From contig NZ_NEVT01000003.1 in assembly GCF_002261345.1 (NCBI RefSeq), forward strand, positions 1,178,001 through 1,242,000: a stretch of DNA of 64,000 nucleotides, read 5' to 3'. Below, piece after piece: positions 38,944 through 49,356 of the stretch. A model generated the notes under the pieces. That model was not told where the DNA came from, made no database searches, and worked only from the letters and a program-made list of their open reading frames with translations. Position 1 is the stretch's first letter. Each line of letters opens with the position of its first letter. A program made the position numbers and the translations under genes. Source of the stretch: Bordetella genomosp. 2. Its GTDB lineage: Bacteria; Pseudomonadota; Gammaproteobacteria; Burkholderiales; Burkholderiaceae_B.

Positions 38944-39597
38944 ATGATGGAGTTCTTCAACGACGCGCGGGAGTTCCTGCCGATATTGCTGCAGGGCGCG
39001 ACCCTGACCATACTCGTGACCTTCGGGTCGCTGCTGCTGTCGACCTTGCTGGGCCTGGTGTGGGCGCTGATGCGGGTGTCGGGCATCAAGCCGCTGGCGA
39101 AATTCAGCGCCGGCATGATCAACGTGCTGCGCGGTATTCCGATTATCGTGCTGCTGTTCTACATCTACTTCGTGATGCCCGACATGGGTATTGCGCTGAC
39201 GGCGGTGCAGGCGGCCATCATCGGCCTGGGCATCGCCTATTCGGCCTACCAGGCGGAGAATTTCCGCGCCGGCATCGAGGCCATCGACCGCGGGCAGATC
39301 GAGGCCGCCATGGCCATGGGCATGAGCTGGAGCATGACCATGCGCCGCGTGGTGCTGCCGCAGGCGGTCAAGATCGTGCTGCCGCCATACGGCAACATCA
39401 TGATCATGATGCTCAAGGATTCGTCGCAGGCATCCACCATCACCGTGGCCGAACTGGCCCTGCAGGGCAAGCTGATCGCCGTTTCCACCTTCAAGAATGC
39501 CACCGTCTTCAGCCTGGTCGCGCTGATGTACCTGGTGATGTGCGTGCCGCTCATCCTGTTCGTGCGGCACCTGGAAAAGCGGAGCGCCGCGAAATGA
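38944..39597 (+). CDS. Amino-acid ABC transporter permease
   Basis: Inner-membrane HisMQ-type permease of 217 residues with about five helices. [19 protein letters not shown] and the EAA loop [20 protein letters not shown] are visible, the latter contacting the ATPase. Two adjacent ATG codons open the frame; the first is used. Its stop overlaps the ATPase start by four bases. Confidence 0.94.
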   Translation: MMEFFNDAREFLPILLQGATLTILVTFGSLLLSTLLGLVWALMRVSGIKPLAKFSAGMINVLRGIPIIVLLFYIYFVMPDMGIALTAVQAAIIGLGIAYSAYQAENFRAGIEAIDRGQIEAAMAMGMSWSMTMRRVVLPQAVKIVLPPYGNIMIMMLKDSSQASTITVAELALQGKLIAVSTFKNATVFSLVALMYLVMCVPLILFVRHLEKRSAAK

Positions 39598-40325
39598 TCC
39601 TGCTAAAAGACGTACGCAAGAACTTTGGCAAACTGGAAGTCCTGAAAGGCATCGACGCGGAAGTCCAGAAGGGCGAGGTGGTGTGCGTGATCGGCCCGTC
39701 AGGGTCGGGCAAATCCACCATCCTGCGCTGCATCAACGGCCTGGAACGCTACGACGGCGGCCTCATCACCATCGACGGCGAGCGGGTCGATTGCGATGCC
39801 TCTTCGATTGTCTCGATACGCACCCAGGTCTCGATGGTGTTCCAGCGCTTCAACCTGTTCCCCCATCGCACCGCGCTCGAGAACGTCATCGAGGGGCCGG
39901 TGTTCGTCAAGAAGGAACCTCGCGCCCAGGCCATCGAGCGCGGCCGCGAGCTGCTCGCCAGCGTGGGGCTGGCCGACAAGGCCGATGCGCATCCGCCGCA
40001 ATTGTCCGGCGGCCAGCAGCAGCGGGTGGCGATTGCGCGCGCGCTGGCCATGCAGCCCAAGGCCATCCTGTTCGACGAGCCCACCTCGGCGCTTGATCCG
40101 GAGCTGGTCGGCGATGTGCTGGGCGTCATGCGCAAGCTGGCCGAGGCCGGCATGACCATGGTGGTCGTCACGCACGAAATGAGCTTCGCGCGCGAAGTCG
40201 CCGACCGCGTTCTGTTCATCGACGGGGGCGTCGTGGTCGAGCAGGGCGCCGCCCGCGATGTGCTGAATCAACCGCGGCACCCGCGCACGCAGGACTTCCT
40301 GCGCCGTGTGCTGCATCCCATGTAA
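39594..40325 (+). CDS. Amino-acid ABC transporter ATP-binding protein
   Basis: ATPase of the importer (GlnQ/HisP type), 243 residues. Walker [10 protein letters not shown] near residue 35, Q-loop [11 protein letters not shown], signature [17 protein letters not shown] and Walker [13 protein letters not shown], then the switch histidine in VVVTHEM. Starts at ATG 39594 overlapping the permease stop (ATGA). Same operon as the permease and receptor. Confidence 0.97.
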   Translation: MILLKDVRKNFGKLEVLKGIDAEVQKGEVVCVIGPSGSGKSTILRCINGLERYDGGLITIDGERVDCDASSIVSIRTQVSMVFQRFNLFPHRTALENVIEGPVFVKKEPRAQAIERGRELLASVGLADKADAHPPQLSGGQQQRVAIARALAMQPKAILFDEPTSALDPELVGDVLGVMRKLAEAGMTMVVVTHEMSFAREVADRVLFIDGGVVVEQGAARDVLNQPRHPRTQDFLRRVLHPM

Positions 40326-40334
40326 GGAGCCATC

Positions 40335-41624
40335 ATGGCGCAGGCGCCATATCCGCTGTCGCATTCCCTGTGGGCCGCCACGGCCGCCCCGGCGCCCGAG
40401 ACCCGGCCGCTGCAGGGCTCGGGCCAGGCCGATGTGTTGGTCATCGGCGGCGGCTATGCCGGGTTGAGCACCGCGCTGCACCTGGCCGAGCGCGGCATCG
40501 ACACCTTGCTGCTCGAGGCGCGCGAGATCGGTTTCGGCGGTTCGGGCCGCAATGGCGGGCAGGTGATCCCGGGCCTGAAATATGATCCGGACGACCTGGT
40601 CCGCATGTACGGCGCCGAGCGCGGTGAGCGGCTGGTGCGCTTCGCCGGCGGCACCGCCGACCTGGTGTTCGGCCTGATCGAACGCCATGGCATGGACGTG
40701 CCGCGAACCCGGGCCGGCTGGATCCAGGGCGCGCACACCGAAGAGGCGCTGCGGATCGCGCACGGACGCGCCGAACAATGGGCCCGGCATGGGGTCGCGG
40801 CGCGCACGCTGGATCGCGCCCAGGTCGCGGAATTCACCGGCACCGACCGCTACCTGGGCGGCTGGGTCGATCCGCGCGCCGGCTCCATCCAGCCGCTCAG
40901 TTACGTGCGCGGCCTGGCGCGCGCCGCGCTACGCGCCGGGGCGCGGGTGCATACCGGCACGCCGGTGGCCGCCTTGCGGCGCGACGGCAGCCGCTGGGTC
41001 GCCACGACTGCCGCCGGCGGCAAAGTGGTGGCACAGCGCGTCGTCATGTGCACCAATGCCTATGGCGGCGACCTCTGGCCCGGCCTGAAGCGCAGCATCA
41101 TCGACGCCAACACGTTCCAGGTGGCCACGCGTCCCTTGCCCGATGCGGTGCGCGCCACCATCTTCCCGCAGGGGCATGTCTCTTCGGACACGCGCAACTT
41201 GCTGCTGTATTTCCGCCTCGACCACCAGGGCCGGCTGCTGATGGGCGGCCGCGGGCCGTTCCGCGAGCCCAAGGGCCCGCAGGACTGGGCCCACCTCGAA
41301 CGCGTGCTGGCCAAGCTGTTCCCGCAGGCGGCCGGCATCCCGTTCGAATACCGGTGGTGCGGCCGGGTGGCAGTGACCCGCGACTACCTCCCGCACTTGC
41401 ACGAGCCCGAACCAGGCCTGCTGATCGATATCGGCTGCCAGGGGCGCGGCGTCGGGCTGCAAACCGCCATGGGCAAGGCGCTGGCGGCCTTCACGGCGGG
41501 CGAGGGCGAGGATGCGCTGCCCGTGCCCTTGACGCCGATCAAGGGGTTCCCGCTGTACGGGCTGCGGCGCATCTACGTGAATGCCGTGGTGGCCTGGTAT
41601 CGCCTCAACGATGGCGGGCTATAG
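40335..41624 (+). CDS. FAD-dependent oxidoreductase, DAO family (PuuB-like)
   Basis: 429 residues. The FAD motif VLVIGGGYAGLSTALHLAER lies at about 35-54, and FGGSGRNGGQVIPGLKYDPD fits the gamma-glutamylputrescine oxidase and glycine oxidase group. The C-terminal GCQGRGVGLQTAMGKALA contacts FAD. It follows the ABC ATPase gene by nine bases, so it likely oxidises the imported amino acid or amine. PuuB-like activity is suggested by the XRE-cupin regulator, but no other puu gene is present. Confidence 0.87.
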   Translation: MAQAPYPLSHSLWAATAAPAPETRPLQGSGQADVLVIGGGYAGLSTALHLAERGIDTLLLEAREIGFGGSGRNGGQVIPGLKYDPDDLVRMYGAERGERLVRFAGGTADLVFGLIERHGMDVPRTRAGWIQGAHTEEALRIAHGRAEQWARHGVAARTLDRAQVAEFTGTDRYLGGWVDPRAGSIQPLSYVRGLARAALRAGARVHTGTPVAALRRDGSRWVATTAAGGKVVAQRVVMCTNAYGGDLWPGLKRSIIDANTFQVATRPLPDAVRATIFPQGHVSSDTRNLLLYFRLDHQGRLLMGGRGPFREPKGPQDWAHLERVLAKLFPQAAGIPFEYRWCGRVAVTRDYLPHLHEPEPGLLIDIGCQGRGVGLQTAMGKALAAFTAGEGEDALPVPLTPIKGFPLYGLRRIYVNAVVAWYRLNDGGL

Positions 41625-41632
41625 ACCGCGTT

Positions 41633-42979
41633 TCAGCCCAATTGCACCGCCACGCGCAGGCCCCGGCCGTCCAGCCCGCCGGCGCACCACGCCTTGCCGC
41701 CATGCAGGCGGGCAATCTGCGCCACCAGGGCCAGGCCGATACCGCTGCCGCGCATGCCGTTGCTGGCGCCGCGGCTGCGGTAGAAGCGCTCGAACAGGCG
41801 CGGCCATTCGGCTTGCGGCACGCCGGGGCCGTTGTCGGCCACGCTCAGCAGGGCCCCGCCTTCCGCGGTCGGGGCGCAGCGTACTTCGATCTTGCCGCCC
41901 TCGGGGGTGTAGCGCACGGCGTTGTCCATCAGGTTGCTGATCAGAATGCCGATTGCATCGATATCGCCGTTGACGGTGCATGCCTGCGTGTCCAGCATGA
42001 TGTGCTGGCCCTTGTCGCGGGCGGCCGATTCGTAGTCGCGCACGCCCATGGATACCAGGGCAGCCAGGTCCATCGGGGTGGCGGGGCGTTGCTCGATGGC
42101 ATCCAGGCGGGCCTGGTCCAGCAGTTGCTCGGATAGCCGCGTAGCGCGGCGCGCCACCGCCAGCAACCGGTCCAGCGCCATTTGGCGCGATGCGTTCTCG
42201 CCGGCGGCGCGCGCCAGTTCGGCATGCGTGGTCAGGGCTGCCAGCGGCGTGCGCAATTCGTGCGCCGCGTCGGCGATGAAACGGCGCTCGCGATTCATCG
42301 CGGTTTCCAGGCGGGCCAGCAGGCGGTTGACCGAGACGATCAGGGGCTGCAGCTCGGCCGGCATGCCGTCGTGCGGCAGCGGCGCCAGATCGAACGGATC
42401 GCGCGACAGCAGGGTCGCGCGCAGTCCGTCCAGGCGCGCCAGGGTCCGGTTCACGACCAGCCTCAATGTCAGCGTCAGCAGCAGGAACAGCAGCGCCGAC
42501 GCTTTCAGGCCCTGCCACAGCCAGGCGCGGAATTCGGCGCGCCGGTCCGCCAGCGCGATCCCGACCTGGATCTGGATCCGGTTGCTCACATCGTTGGAGG
42601 CGTACATGCGCCAGGGCTGGCCGTTGACCATGACGTTGGCATAACCGCTTTCGAAGCGGTCGTTCAAGGGCGCGGCGGGCGCGCCCGGGGAATGCGCCAG
42701 TTGGCGGCTGCCGTCGCGCGTCCATATCTGGAAATTGATCTGGGTCTCGAACGACACCTTGTCGCCATCGGCGGGCTCGAAGCCGATCGGCCCCTTCGCC
42801 TCGGTCAGCGAGATCGGCAGCGACCGCATCGCGACGTTGGCGACCTCATGCAGTTTCTGGTCCCAGACGCCTGTCTGGGTGCGCCCCTGTTCGTAGGCGT
42901 ACCAGGCGAACCAGCTCGCCCAGTTGATCAGCAGCGCCAACAGCAGGCCCAGCAGCAGGCGGCGTTTCAGGGAGGGCAA
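41633..42979 (-). CDS. Two-component sensor histidine kinase (QseC/PmrB-like)
   Basis: Inner-membrane kinase, 448 residues. Helices at about 8-26 and 160-175 flank a periplasmic sensor loop. The HisKA box is DAAHELRTPLAAL with phospho-acceptor His240. The ATPase domain has MDNAVRYTPEGGKIEV (N box), VADNGPGVPQAEWPRLF and GSGIGLALVAQIARLHGG. Its start overlaps the response regulator gene by 13 bases. Convergent with the FAD oxidase gene, with eight bases between stops. Confidence 0.93.
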   Translation of the reverse strand: MPSLKRRLLLGLLLALLINWASWFAWYAYEQGRTQTGVWDQKLHEVANVAMRSLPISLTEAKGPIGFEPADGDKVSFETQINFQIWTRDGSRQLAHSPGAPAAPLNDRFESGYANVMVNGQPWRMYASNDVSNRIQIQVGIALADRRAEFRAWLWQGLKASALLFLLLTLTLRLVVNRTLARLDGLRATLLSRDPFDLAPLPHDGMPAELQPLIVSVNRLLARLETAMNRERRFIADAAHELRTPLAALTTHAELARAAGENASRQMALDRLLAVARRATRLSEQLLDQARLDAIEQRPATPMDLAALVSMGVRDYESAARDKGQHIMLDTQACTVNGDIDAIGILISNLMDNAVRYTPEGGKIEVRCAPTAEGGALLSVADNGPGVPQAEWPRLFERFYRSRGASNGMRGSGIGLALVAQIARLHGGKAWCAGGLDGRGLRVAVQLG

Positions 42980-43644
42980 TCCGCCACCTCGTTGATCCGG
43001 TAGCCATAGCCATGCACCGTGGCGATGACGTTGTCGCCCAGCTTGCGGCGCAACTGATGCACGTACACCGCGACGGTATTGCTTTCGATGGTGCCGTGTC
43101 CACCGTAGACGGCATCTTCCAGCTGCTCGCGCGTCACGGTGCGCCCCGCGCGTTCCATCAGCGCCAGCAGCGTGAGGTATTCATGCTGGCTCAGCGTGAC
43201 CGCGGCGCCGTCGCGGCGCACCTGCCGCGTGGCCGGGTCCAGCGTGACGGCGCCGCACGACAGCAGCGGCGTGACCCGGTTGCGGCTGCGGCGCAGCACC
43301 GCCCGCAGGCGCGCCAGCAGTTCGTCGAGCTGGAATGGCTTGACGATGTAGTCGTCGGCGCCGGCATCCAGGCCGCCGATCCGCTCGCTCAACTGGTCGC
43401 GCGCGGTCACCAGCAGTACGGGCGTCGCGTCATAGCGCGCCCGCAAGGCCCGCAGCAGCGACAATCCCGACTCCCCCGGCAGGCCGATATCCAGCAGCAC
43501 GGCGGCATAGCCCGCCCCCGCCAGCGCCAGCCTCGCCTCCGCGGCGTCGCGCGCCCAATCGACCGTCGCCTCGAGCCGCTGCGCCAGGCCGGCCTGCATG
43601 GCCTCGCCCAGCATGGGGTCATCTTCCACCAGCAATAAGTGCAC
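42967..43644 (-). CDS. OmpR-family response regulator (QseB/PmrA-like)
   Basis: 225 residues from the GTG at 43644, which starts exactly at the receiver domain (VHLLLVEDDPMLGEAM). The phospho-acceptor is Asp52 in AAVLLDIGLPGESGL; the conserved lysine is in DDYIVKPF. The C-terminal winged helix includes TREQLEDAVYGGHGTIESNT and HGYGYRI. The frame is open further upstream but without family sequence. Pairs with the adjacent kinase. Probable target: the divergent MipA/OmpV gene through the TTAA box at 43692. Confidence 0.92.
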   Translation of the reverse strand: MHLLLVEDDPMLGEAMQAGLAQRLEATVDWARDAAEARLALAGAGYAAVLLDIGLPGESGLSLLRALRARYDATPVLLVTARDQLSERIGGLDAGADDYIVKPFQLDELLARLRAVLRRSRNRVTPLLSCGAVTLDPATRQVRRDGAAVTLSQHEYLTLLALMERAGRTVTREQLEDAVYGGHGTIESNTVAVYVHQLRRKLGDNVIATVHGYGYRINEVADCPP

Positions 43645-43691
43645 GCGAATCCGCCCGTTGGAATAGTGCCGCCCAGTGTGCCGTATCGCCA

Positions 43692-43708
43692 TTAAAAACA
43701 ATTTAAAA
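43692..43708. promoter_or_regulatory. Candidate response-regulator box, TTAA repeats of 11-bp period
   Basis: TTAAAA at 43692-43697 and again at 43703-43708 lie one helical turn apart, the spacing of PmrA and QseB tandem sites. The intergenic region is otherwise GC-rich. A third TTAAAA at 43766 covers the ribosome site region of the MipA gene. Placed between the divergent two-component operon and mipA. Confidence 0.55.
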
Positions 43709-43780
43709 CCCTGTCGGCACAATCTGCAGCCTGGGACAGGGTCCGCATGGCGCGGTCCGCCGATATTAAAAGGAATTGCG

Positions 43781-44539
43781 ATGAAATGCGGAGTGCGATG
43801 GGCCGCCGGGCTGGCCCTGTTGGGCGCTGCGGCCGGGCAGGGCGCGCAGGCGGAGAATTTTATCGGCGTGGCGGCCGCTTTCTTGCCGGAATATGACGGC
43901 GCCAAGGATTACCGCTTTCTGCCGGTGCCGCTGATCAACTATGAAAGCGGCCATTTCTTCATTTCGCCACGGGCTGGGCTGCCGGCCACCGGCCTCAAAT
44001 GGGATCTGGCGCAAGACGTGTCGGCCGGGGTGTTCCTGGGCATGAGCCTGGGGCGCGACGCCGACGACGCCGACCGGCTCGAGGGCCTGGACGATATCGA
44101 TTTCCATGGCGTCTACGGCGCCTACATGGAATGGCATCCGGGGCGCTTCTCGCTGGGCGCGGCCTATCGCCAGGCCATGCGCAGCGGCTATGGGGGCACG
44201 CTGGAACTGCGCGCCAGCTACCGCGTGCTCCAGACCGCGCGCAACGTCGTCACCGTGGGCGCCAGCACCGAATGGGCCAGCCACAGCGACATGGAGACCT
44301 GGTTCGGCATCACTTCCTCGCAGGCCGCCAATAGCGAAGCCGGCCTGAAGCCGTATTCCGCCTCGGCCGGCTTCAAGTCGGCGGCCCTGTTCGCCAACTG
44401 GCGCTACAGCCTGGACAAGCACTGGGCGGTGGTCACCACGGTGGGCGTCAACACCTTGCTGGGCGATGCGCGCGACAGCCCGATCGTCGAGCGCGAAACC
44501 AGCGCGTTCGGCGCGCTGGGAGTCACGTACTCGTTCTGA
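43781..44539 (+). CDS. MipA/OmpV family outer membrane protein
   Basis: 252 residues with a signal peptide ending GAQAENFIG. The mature part shows alternating beta-strand patterns, FLPEYDGAKDYRFLPVPLINY and SPRAGLPATGLKWDL, typical of MipA/OmpV barrels, and ends in aromatic Phe (VTYSF), the outer membrane insertion signal. AAGGAA precedes the ATG. MipA scaffolds murein enzymes in E. coli; other members respond to envelope stress and antibiotics. Divergent from a two-component system, a common arrangement in which the regulator controls the porin-like protein. Confidence 0.9.
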   Translation: MKCGVRWAAGLALLGAAAGQGAQAENFIGVAAAFLPEYDGAKDYRFLPVPLINYESGHFFISPRAGLPATGLKWDLAQDVSAGVFLGMSLGRDADDADRLEGLDDIDFHGVYGAYMEWHPGRFSLGAAYRQAMRSGYGGTLELRASYRVLQTARNVVTVGASTEWASHSDMETWFGITSSQAANSEAGLKPYSASAGFKSAALFANWRYSLDKHWAVVTTVGVNTLLGDARDSPIVERETSAFGALGVTYSF

Positions 44540-44562
44540 TGCCGGACGGGCGGCGGCGGGGG

Positions 44563-47448
44563 TCAGCCCAGCTTGCCGCGCTGCTCGCGCACCTTGGCCA
44601 GGGTGGCGTTGAACTGCGCCAGGCGCGCCTTTTCCTGCTCGACCACGGCCGCCGGGGCGCGCTCGACGAAGCTGGCGTTGCCCAGCTTGCCGTTGGCCTT
44701 GGCGATCTCGCCTTCCAGGCGGGCGATTTCCTTGTCGAGGCGGGCCTGCTCGGCCGCCACGTCGATCTCGACATGCAGCATCAGGCGGGCGGCGCCCACC
44801 ACTTGCACGGGGGCGCCGGCGTCGGGCAGCGCGTCCACCACGTCGACCTGGCTCAGCTTGGCCAGCGCGGCCAGGTACGGCCCGTTGCGGGTCAGCGTCG
44901 CGGCGTCGCCTTCGGCCACCAGCGGCACGCGTTGCGCCGGCGACAAGCCCATCTCGCCGCGCAGCGCGCGCACCGCCTCCACCTGGGCCTTGAGTCCGGC
45001 CACTTCGGCTTCGGCGGCGGCGTCGACCGCCGCCGGGTTGGCCTGCGGATAGGGCTGCACGCTGACGCTGGCGATTTCGCCCGGGCGGCGCTTGCCGGCC
45101 GCCACCGAGACTTTCTGCCAGAGCGCCTCGGTAATGAACGGGATGATCGGGTGCGCCAGGCGCAGCACGGCCTCGAGCACGCGGATCAGCGTGCGGCGCG
45201 TGCCCAATTGCTGGGCCGGCGTGCCATGCTGGATCTGCACCTTGGCCAGTTCCACGTACCAGTCGCAATATTCGTCCCACACATAGCGGTACAGCGCGTT
45301 GGCCACGTTGTCGAAACGGTAGTCGGCGAAGCCGCGGGCCACCTCGGCTTCCAGGGCCTGCAGCTGGCTGACGATCCAGCGGTCGGCGAACGACAGCTCG
45401 GCGGGCCGGTCGCCGCCCAGGTCGTGGCCCTCGGTATTCATCAGCACGTAGCGCGTGGCGTTCCACAGCTTGTTGCAGAAGTTGCGGTAGCCTTCGCAGC
45501 GCTTGAGGTCGAAGTTGATGTTGCGGCCCAGGGTCGCATAGGCGGCCATGGTGAAGCGCAGCGCGTCGGTGCCGAAGGCCGGGATGCCGTCGGGGTACTG
45601 GCGCCGGGTGGCTTTCTCGATGGCGCCGGCCTGCTTGGGATTCATCAGGCCATAGGTGCGCTTGGCCACCAGGCCGTCCAGGTCGATGCCGTCGATCAGG
45701 TCGACCGGATCGAGCGTATTGCCCTTGGACTTGCTCATCTTCTGGCCGTCGGCATCGCGGATGAGGCCGTGCACGTAGACGTGCTTGAACGGGATCTGGC
45801 CGGTCAGGTGCGTGGTCATCATGACCATGCGCGCCACCCAGAAGAAAATGATGTCGAAGCCGGTGACCAGCACGCTGGAGGGCAGGTAGCGGCGCAGGTC
45901 GGGCGTGTCTTCGGGCCAGCCCAGCGTGGTGAAGGGCACCAGCGCGGACGAGAACCAGGTGTCCAGCACGTCCGGGTCGCGCGTCAGCGGGCCGGCCACG
46001 CCGGCGGCGCGGGCCTGCTCCTGGGCCTCGGCCTCGGAGTGGGCCACGAACACCTGGCCGTCCTCCGAGTACCAGGCCGGGATCTGGTGGCCCCACCACA
46101 GTTGGCGCGAGATGCACCAGTCCTGGATGTTGTTGAGCCACTGGTTGTAGATGGTGGTCCAGTTTTCCGGGTAGAACTTGATCCGGCCGTCGGCCACGAC
46201 ATCGAGCGCCACCTGGGTGATGCTCTTGCCGGGATGCAGCGTGCCGTCGGGGGCCGGCTTGCTCATGGCCACGAACCATTGGTCGGTCAGCATGGGTTCC
46301 AGCACCACGCCGGTGCGGTCGCCCTTGGGCTGCATCATCTTGTGCGGCTCGACCCGCACCAGGTAGTTCTGCGCCTCCAGTTCGGCCACCACGGCCTTGC
46401 GGGCCTCGTAGCGCTCCATGCCCTGGAACTGCTTGGGGCCGTTCTCGTTGATGTGCGCGTCCAGCGTGAAGATCACGATCATCGGCAGATCGTGGCGCAG
46501 CGCGCAGGCATAGTCGTTGAAATCGTGCGCGCCGGTGATCTTGACGCAGCCCGTGCCGAACTCCGGATCGACGAAATCGTCGGCAATGATGGGGATGTTG
46601 CGGTCGCACAGCGGCAGCTCGACCATCTTGCCGACCAGGTGCCGGTAGCGCGGATCATCGGGGTGCACGCACAGCGCGCCGTCGGCCAGCATGGTTTCCG
46701 GGCGGGTGGTGGCGATGGTCATGCCGCGCAGGGTGACCGTCTGGCCGTCCTTGTCGACGATGGTCTGCGGACCGTCGACGAACGGGTAGAGGATATGCCA
46801 CATGTGGCCATCGACTTCTTCCGACTGGACTTCCAGGTCGGACACGGCCGTCAGCAGCTTGGGATCCCAGTTCACCAGCCGCTTGCCGCGGTAGATCAGG
46901 CCCTGCTGGTACAGCCGGACGAAGGTTTCCACCACGCCGCGCGACATGCGCTCGTCCATGGTGAAATATTCGCGCGGCCAGTCCGCCGAGGCGCCCAGCC
47001 GGCGCACCTGGCCGGTGATGGTATTGCCCGACTGCTCTTTCCATTCCCAGACTTTCTCGATGAACTTCTCGCGGCCCAGGTCGTGGCGCGAGACGTTCTC
47101 CGCATCGAGGCGGCGCTCCACCACGATCTGGGTGGCGATGCCGGCGTGGTCGGTGCCCGGGACGAACACGGTGTCGTCGCCACGCATGCGGTGGTAGCGG
47201 ATGAGGCCGTCCATGATCGTCTGGTTGAACGCATGGCCCATGTGCAGGGTGCCCGTCACATTGGGAGGCGGGAACTGGATGACATACGGCTGGGGGTCGG
47301 TCCCCGTTTCTACGTGCCGGCCGGCCTGGAAGTAGCCGCGCTTTTCCCATTCGGCATACCAGTGCGCTTCCAGCTCGGCGGGCTCGAAGCTTTTGGGAAG
47401 GTCGGCGGTTTCAGTGTCAGGAGGGATCGGTGCGGCGGCTTCAGTCAT
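44563..47448 (-). CDS. valS: Valyl-tRNA synthetase
   Basis: Class I synthetase of 961 residues, full length. HMGH is at 69-72 within [12 protein letters not shown] and KMSKS at 570-574. The C-terminal coiled-coil tRNA-binding arm ([20 protein letters not shown]) is present. ATG at 47448. Divergent from ndk across a 310-base gap. The opposite strand has a very long open frame, a GC-bias artefact. Confidence 0.98.
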   Translation of the reverse strand: MTEAAAPIPPDTETADLPKSFEPAELEAHWYAEWEKRGYFQAGRHVETGTDPQPYVIQFPPPNVTGTLHMGHAFNQTIMDGLIRYHRMRGDDTVFVPGTDHAGIATQIVVERRLDAENVSRHDLGREKFIEKVWEWKEQSGNTITGQVRRLGASADWPREYFTMDERMSRGVVETFVRLYQQGLIYRGKRLVNWDPKLLTAVSDLEVQSEEVDGHMWHILYPFVDGPQTIVDKDGQTVTLRGMTIATTRPETMLADGALCVHPDDPRYRHLVGKMVELPLCDRNIPIIADDFVDPEFGTGCVKITGAHDFNDYACALRHDLPMIVIFTLDAHINENGPKQFQGMERYEARKAVVAELEAQNYLVRVEPHKMMQPKGDRTGVVLEPMLTDQWFVAMSKPAPDGTLHPGKSITQVALDVVADGRIKFYPENWTTIYNQWLNNIQDWCISRQLWWGHQIPAWYSEDGQVFVAHSEAEAQEQARAAGVAGPLTRDPDVLDTWFSSALVPFTTLGWPEDTPDLRRYLPSSVLVTGFDIIFFWVARMVMMTTHLTGQIPFKHVYVHGLIRDADGQKMSKSKGNTLDPVDLIDGIDLDGLVAKRTYGLMNPKQAGAIEKATRRQYPDGIPAFGTDALRFTMAAYATLGRNINFDLKRCEGYRNFCNKLWNATRYVLMNTEGHDLGGDRPAELSFADRWIVSQLQALEAEVARGFADYRFDNVANALYRYVWDEYCDWYVELAKVQIQHGTPAQQLGTRRTLIRVLEAVLRLAHPIIPFITEALWQKVSVAAGKRRPGEIASVSVQPYPQANPAAVDAAAEAEVAGLKAQVEAVRALRGEMGLSPAQRVPLVAEGDAATLTRNGPYLAALAKLSQVDVVDALPDAGAPVQVVGAARLMLHVEIDVAAEQARLDKEIARLEGEIAKANGKLGNASFVERAPAAVVEQEKARLAQFNATLAKVREQRGKLG

Positions 47449-47532
47449 TACAGGGTTCCGGCAAAACGGGGCCAGGTCGATACTCGGCCAAGCAAACCGT
47501 TAATTTTATGATGTATTGGGGCCTTGACGGCG

Positions 47533-47541
47533 TGCTAGAAT
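47533..47541 (+). promoter_or_regulatory. Extended -10 promoter element upstream of ndk
   Basis: TGCTAGAAT, identical to the extended -10 of the rpsP promoter in this window. No convincing -35 box at 16-18 bases. It would give a leader of about 210 nt before ndk. The gap 47449-47758 otherwise shows no recognisable RNA or gene; an open frame across it looks like a shadow. Confidence 0.55.
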
Positions 47542-47758
47542 GTCGGGTTACTGTAAACCTTGCAGAAGTGCCTGTTTTTATTGAGGAATTGCGAAAACGG
47601 GCGGCAGCCGGAGTCCATCCTCCGGAACCTTCCGAAAGGTGCCAGTCTCGAATCCATGTCCCGGAGCGCGGCGCCGGGGCGGGCTCCGCATGCCGGTTCC
47701 GCCCGCGCTTTCGCGCCCCGATCAACCGAAAAACAGTCAAACCCAGTCTGGAGTTCTC

Positions 47759-48184
47759 ATGTCCGTCGAACGTACCCTCTCGATCATCAAGCCCGATGCC
47801 GTGGCCAAGAACGTCATCGGCCAGATCGTCGCCCGCTTCGAAAGCGCCGGCCTGAAGGTCATCGCTGCCCGCATGCAGCAATTGTCGCGCGCCGATGCCG
47901 AGCGCTTCTATGCCGTGCACAAAGAGCGCCCCTTCTTCAAGGACCTGGTCGACTTCATGGTCTCGGGCCCCGTGTTCGTGCAGGTCCTGGAAGGCGAGGG
48001 CGCCATCCAGAAGAACCGCGACCTGATGGGCGCCACCGATCCCAAGAAGGCCGCGCCGGGCACCATCCGCGCCGACTTCGCCGACAGCATCGACGCCAAT
48101 GCCGTGCACGGCTCCGACGCCGCCGAGACCGCCGCCGTCGAAGTGGCGTTCTTCTTCCCCGAAATCAACATCCACAGCCGTTGA
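47759..48184 (+). CDS. ndk: Nucleoside diphosphate kinase
   Basis: Balances nucleoside triphosphate pools by phosphate transfer. 141 residues, with [17 protein letters not shown] at the start and the active-site histidine in [16 protein letters not shown]. The ATG at 47759 is used because homologs begin MSVERTLSI; the frame is open upstream. Followed by rlmN 26 bases later in a conserved order. Confidence 0.97.
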   Translation: MSVERTLSIIKPDAVAKNVIGQIVARFESAGLKVIAARMQQLSRADAERFYAVHKERPFFKDLVDFMVSGPVFVQVLEGEGAIQKNRDLMGATDPKKAAPGTIRADFADSIDANAVHGSDAAETAAVEVAFFFPEINIHSR

Positions 48185-48210
48185 TCGGGTAACTTTTCCC
48201 ACAGCACTCC

Positions 48211-49356
48211 ATGGAAACCGCCGAACGCGTCAATCTGCTGGGCCTCGATGGCGCCGCCCTGTCCGACCTGGTCGGGCAATGGGGCGGCAAGCCGTTTCGC
48301 GCCCGCCAGCTGCAGCGCTGGATCCACCAGCGCTGCGCCGACTCGTTCGACGCCATGACCGACCTGGCCCGCGACTTCCGCGGCCAGCTTGCGCAACGCT
48401 GCCGCGTCGAGGCGCCGCCGGTCAACACCGAGCAGCGCTCCTCCGATGGCACGCGCAAGTGGCTGTTCGACGTGGGCCAGGGCAATGCCATCGAGACCGT
48501 CTTCATTCCCGAAGACGACCGCGGCACGCTGTGCGTGTCCAGCCAGGCCGGCTGCGCCGTCAATTGCCGCTTCTGCTCCACGGGCCACCAGGGTTTCAAC
48601 CGCAATCTCACCACCAGCGAGATCATCGGCCAGCTCTGGTGGGCCAAGCGCGTGCTCGAGGCCGATGCCGGCACGGCGCGGCTGGGCGGCGGGCGCGGCG
48701 AAGATACGCGGGTGGTCAGCAACGTGGTCATGATGGGCATGGGCGAGCCGCTGCTCAACTACGACCAGCTCGTGCCGGCCCTGCGCCTCATGCTGGACGA
48801 CAACGCGTATGGGCTGTCGCGCCGCCGCGTCACGGTGTCCACTTCCGGCGTGGTCCCCATGATGGACCGCCTGGCGCAGGACTGCCCGGTGGCGCTGGCC
48901 GTCTCGCTGCATGCGCCTACCGATGGGCTGCGCGACGAACTCGTGCCGCTCAACAAGAAGTACCCGCTGGCCGAACTGCTCGCCGCCTGCGAGCGCTACC
49001 TGGCCTTCGCGCCGCGCGACTTCATCACGTTCGAATACTGCATGCTGGACGGCATCAACGATACCGACCAGCACGCCAGGGAACTCATCCAGGTGGCCCG
49101 GCAAGTACGCTGCAAGCTCAACCTGATTCCTTTCAACCCGTTTCCGGCCTCGGGCCTGAAGCGTTCGCCGGCCGCCCGCGTCAAGGTCTTCGCCCAGCGC
49201 CTGATGGACGCCGGTATCGTCACCACGGTGCGCAAGACCCGCGGCGACGACATCGACGCCGCGTGCGGCCAGCTCGCGGGCGAAGTGCGCGACCGCACCC
49301 GCGTCGCCCAGCGCAACGCCGCCCGGACCATTCCCATCGCACAGGTACAGGCATGA
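48211..49356 (+). CDS. rlmN: Dual-specificity 23S rRNA (A2503) / tRNA (A37) C2-methyltransferase
   Basis: Radical SAM methyltransferase of 381 residues. The cluster motif CAVNCRFC puts cysteines at 115, 119 and 122. [10 protein letters not shown] binds SAM, and the second pair of catalytic cysteines lies toward the C-terminus ([18 protein letters not shown] holds one). Full length with ATG 48211. Its stop overlaps the next start by four bases. Confidence 0.96.
   Translation: METAERVNLLGLDGAALSDLVGQWGGKPFRARQLQRWIHQRCADSFDAMTDLARDFRGQLAQRCRVEAPPVNTEQRSSDGTRKWLFDVGQGNAIETVFIPEDDRGTLCVSSQAGCAVNCRFCSTGHQGFNRNLTTSEIIGQLWWAKRVLEADAGTARLGGGRGEDTRVVSNVVMMGMGEPLLNYDQLVPALRLMLDDNAYGLSRRRVTVSTSGVVPMMDRLAQDCPVALAVSLHAPTDGLRDELVPLNKKYPLAELLAACERYLAFAPRDFITFEYCMLDGINDTDQHARELIQVARQVRCKLNLIPFNPFPASGLKRSPAARVKVFAQRLMDAGIVTTVRKTRGDDIDAACGQLAGEVRDRTRVAQRNAARTIPIAQVQA

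Noticed and set aside
44539-47511. A 990-residue open frame opposite valS, and similar long frames such as 3-2375 (plus) and 14843-17809 (minus)
   Set aside because: They are antisense to clear genes with full family motifs. Their composition is rich in His, Gln, Arg, Ala and Gly, as expected from the opposite strand of GC-rich codons, and they show no domain.
47524-47554. TTGACG (47524) as the -35 box of ndk
   Set aside because: It lies only six bases before TAGAAT, and at the correct spacing only TTACTG or TACTGT follow, which are poor -10 matches.
47430-47855. Open frame across the valS-ndk gap
   Set aside because: It runs into ndk out of frame, has no domain and no ribosome site, and the middle is an ordinary leader.
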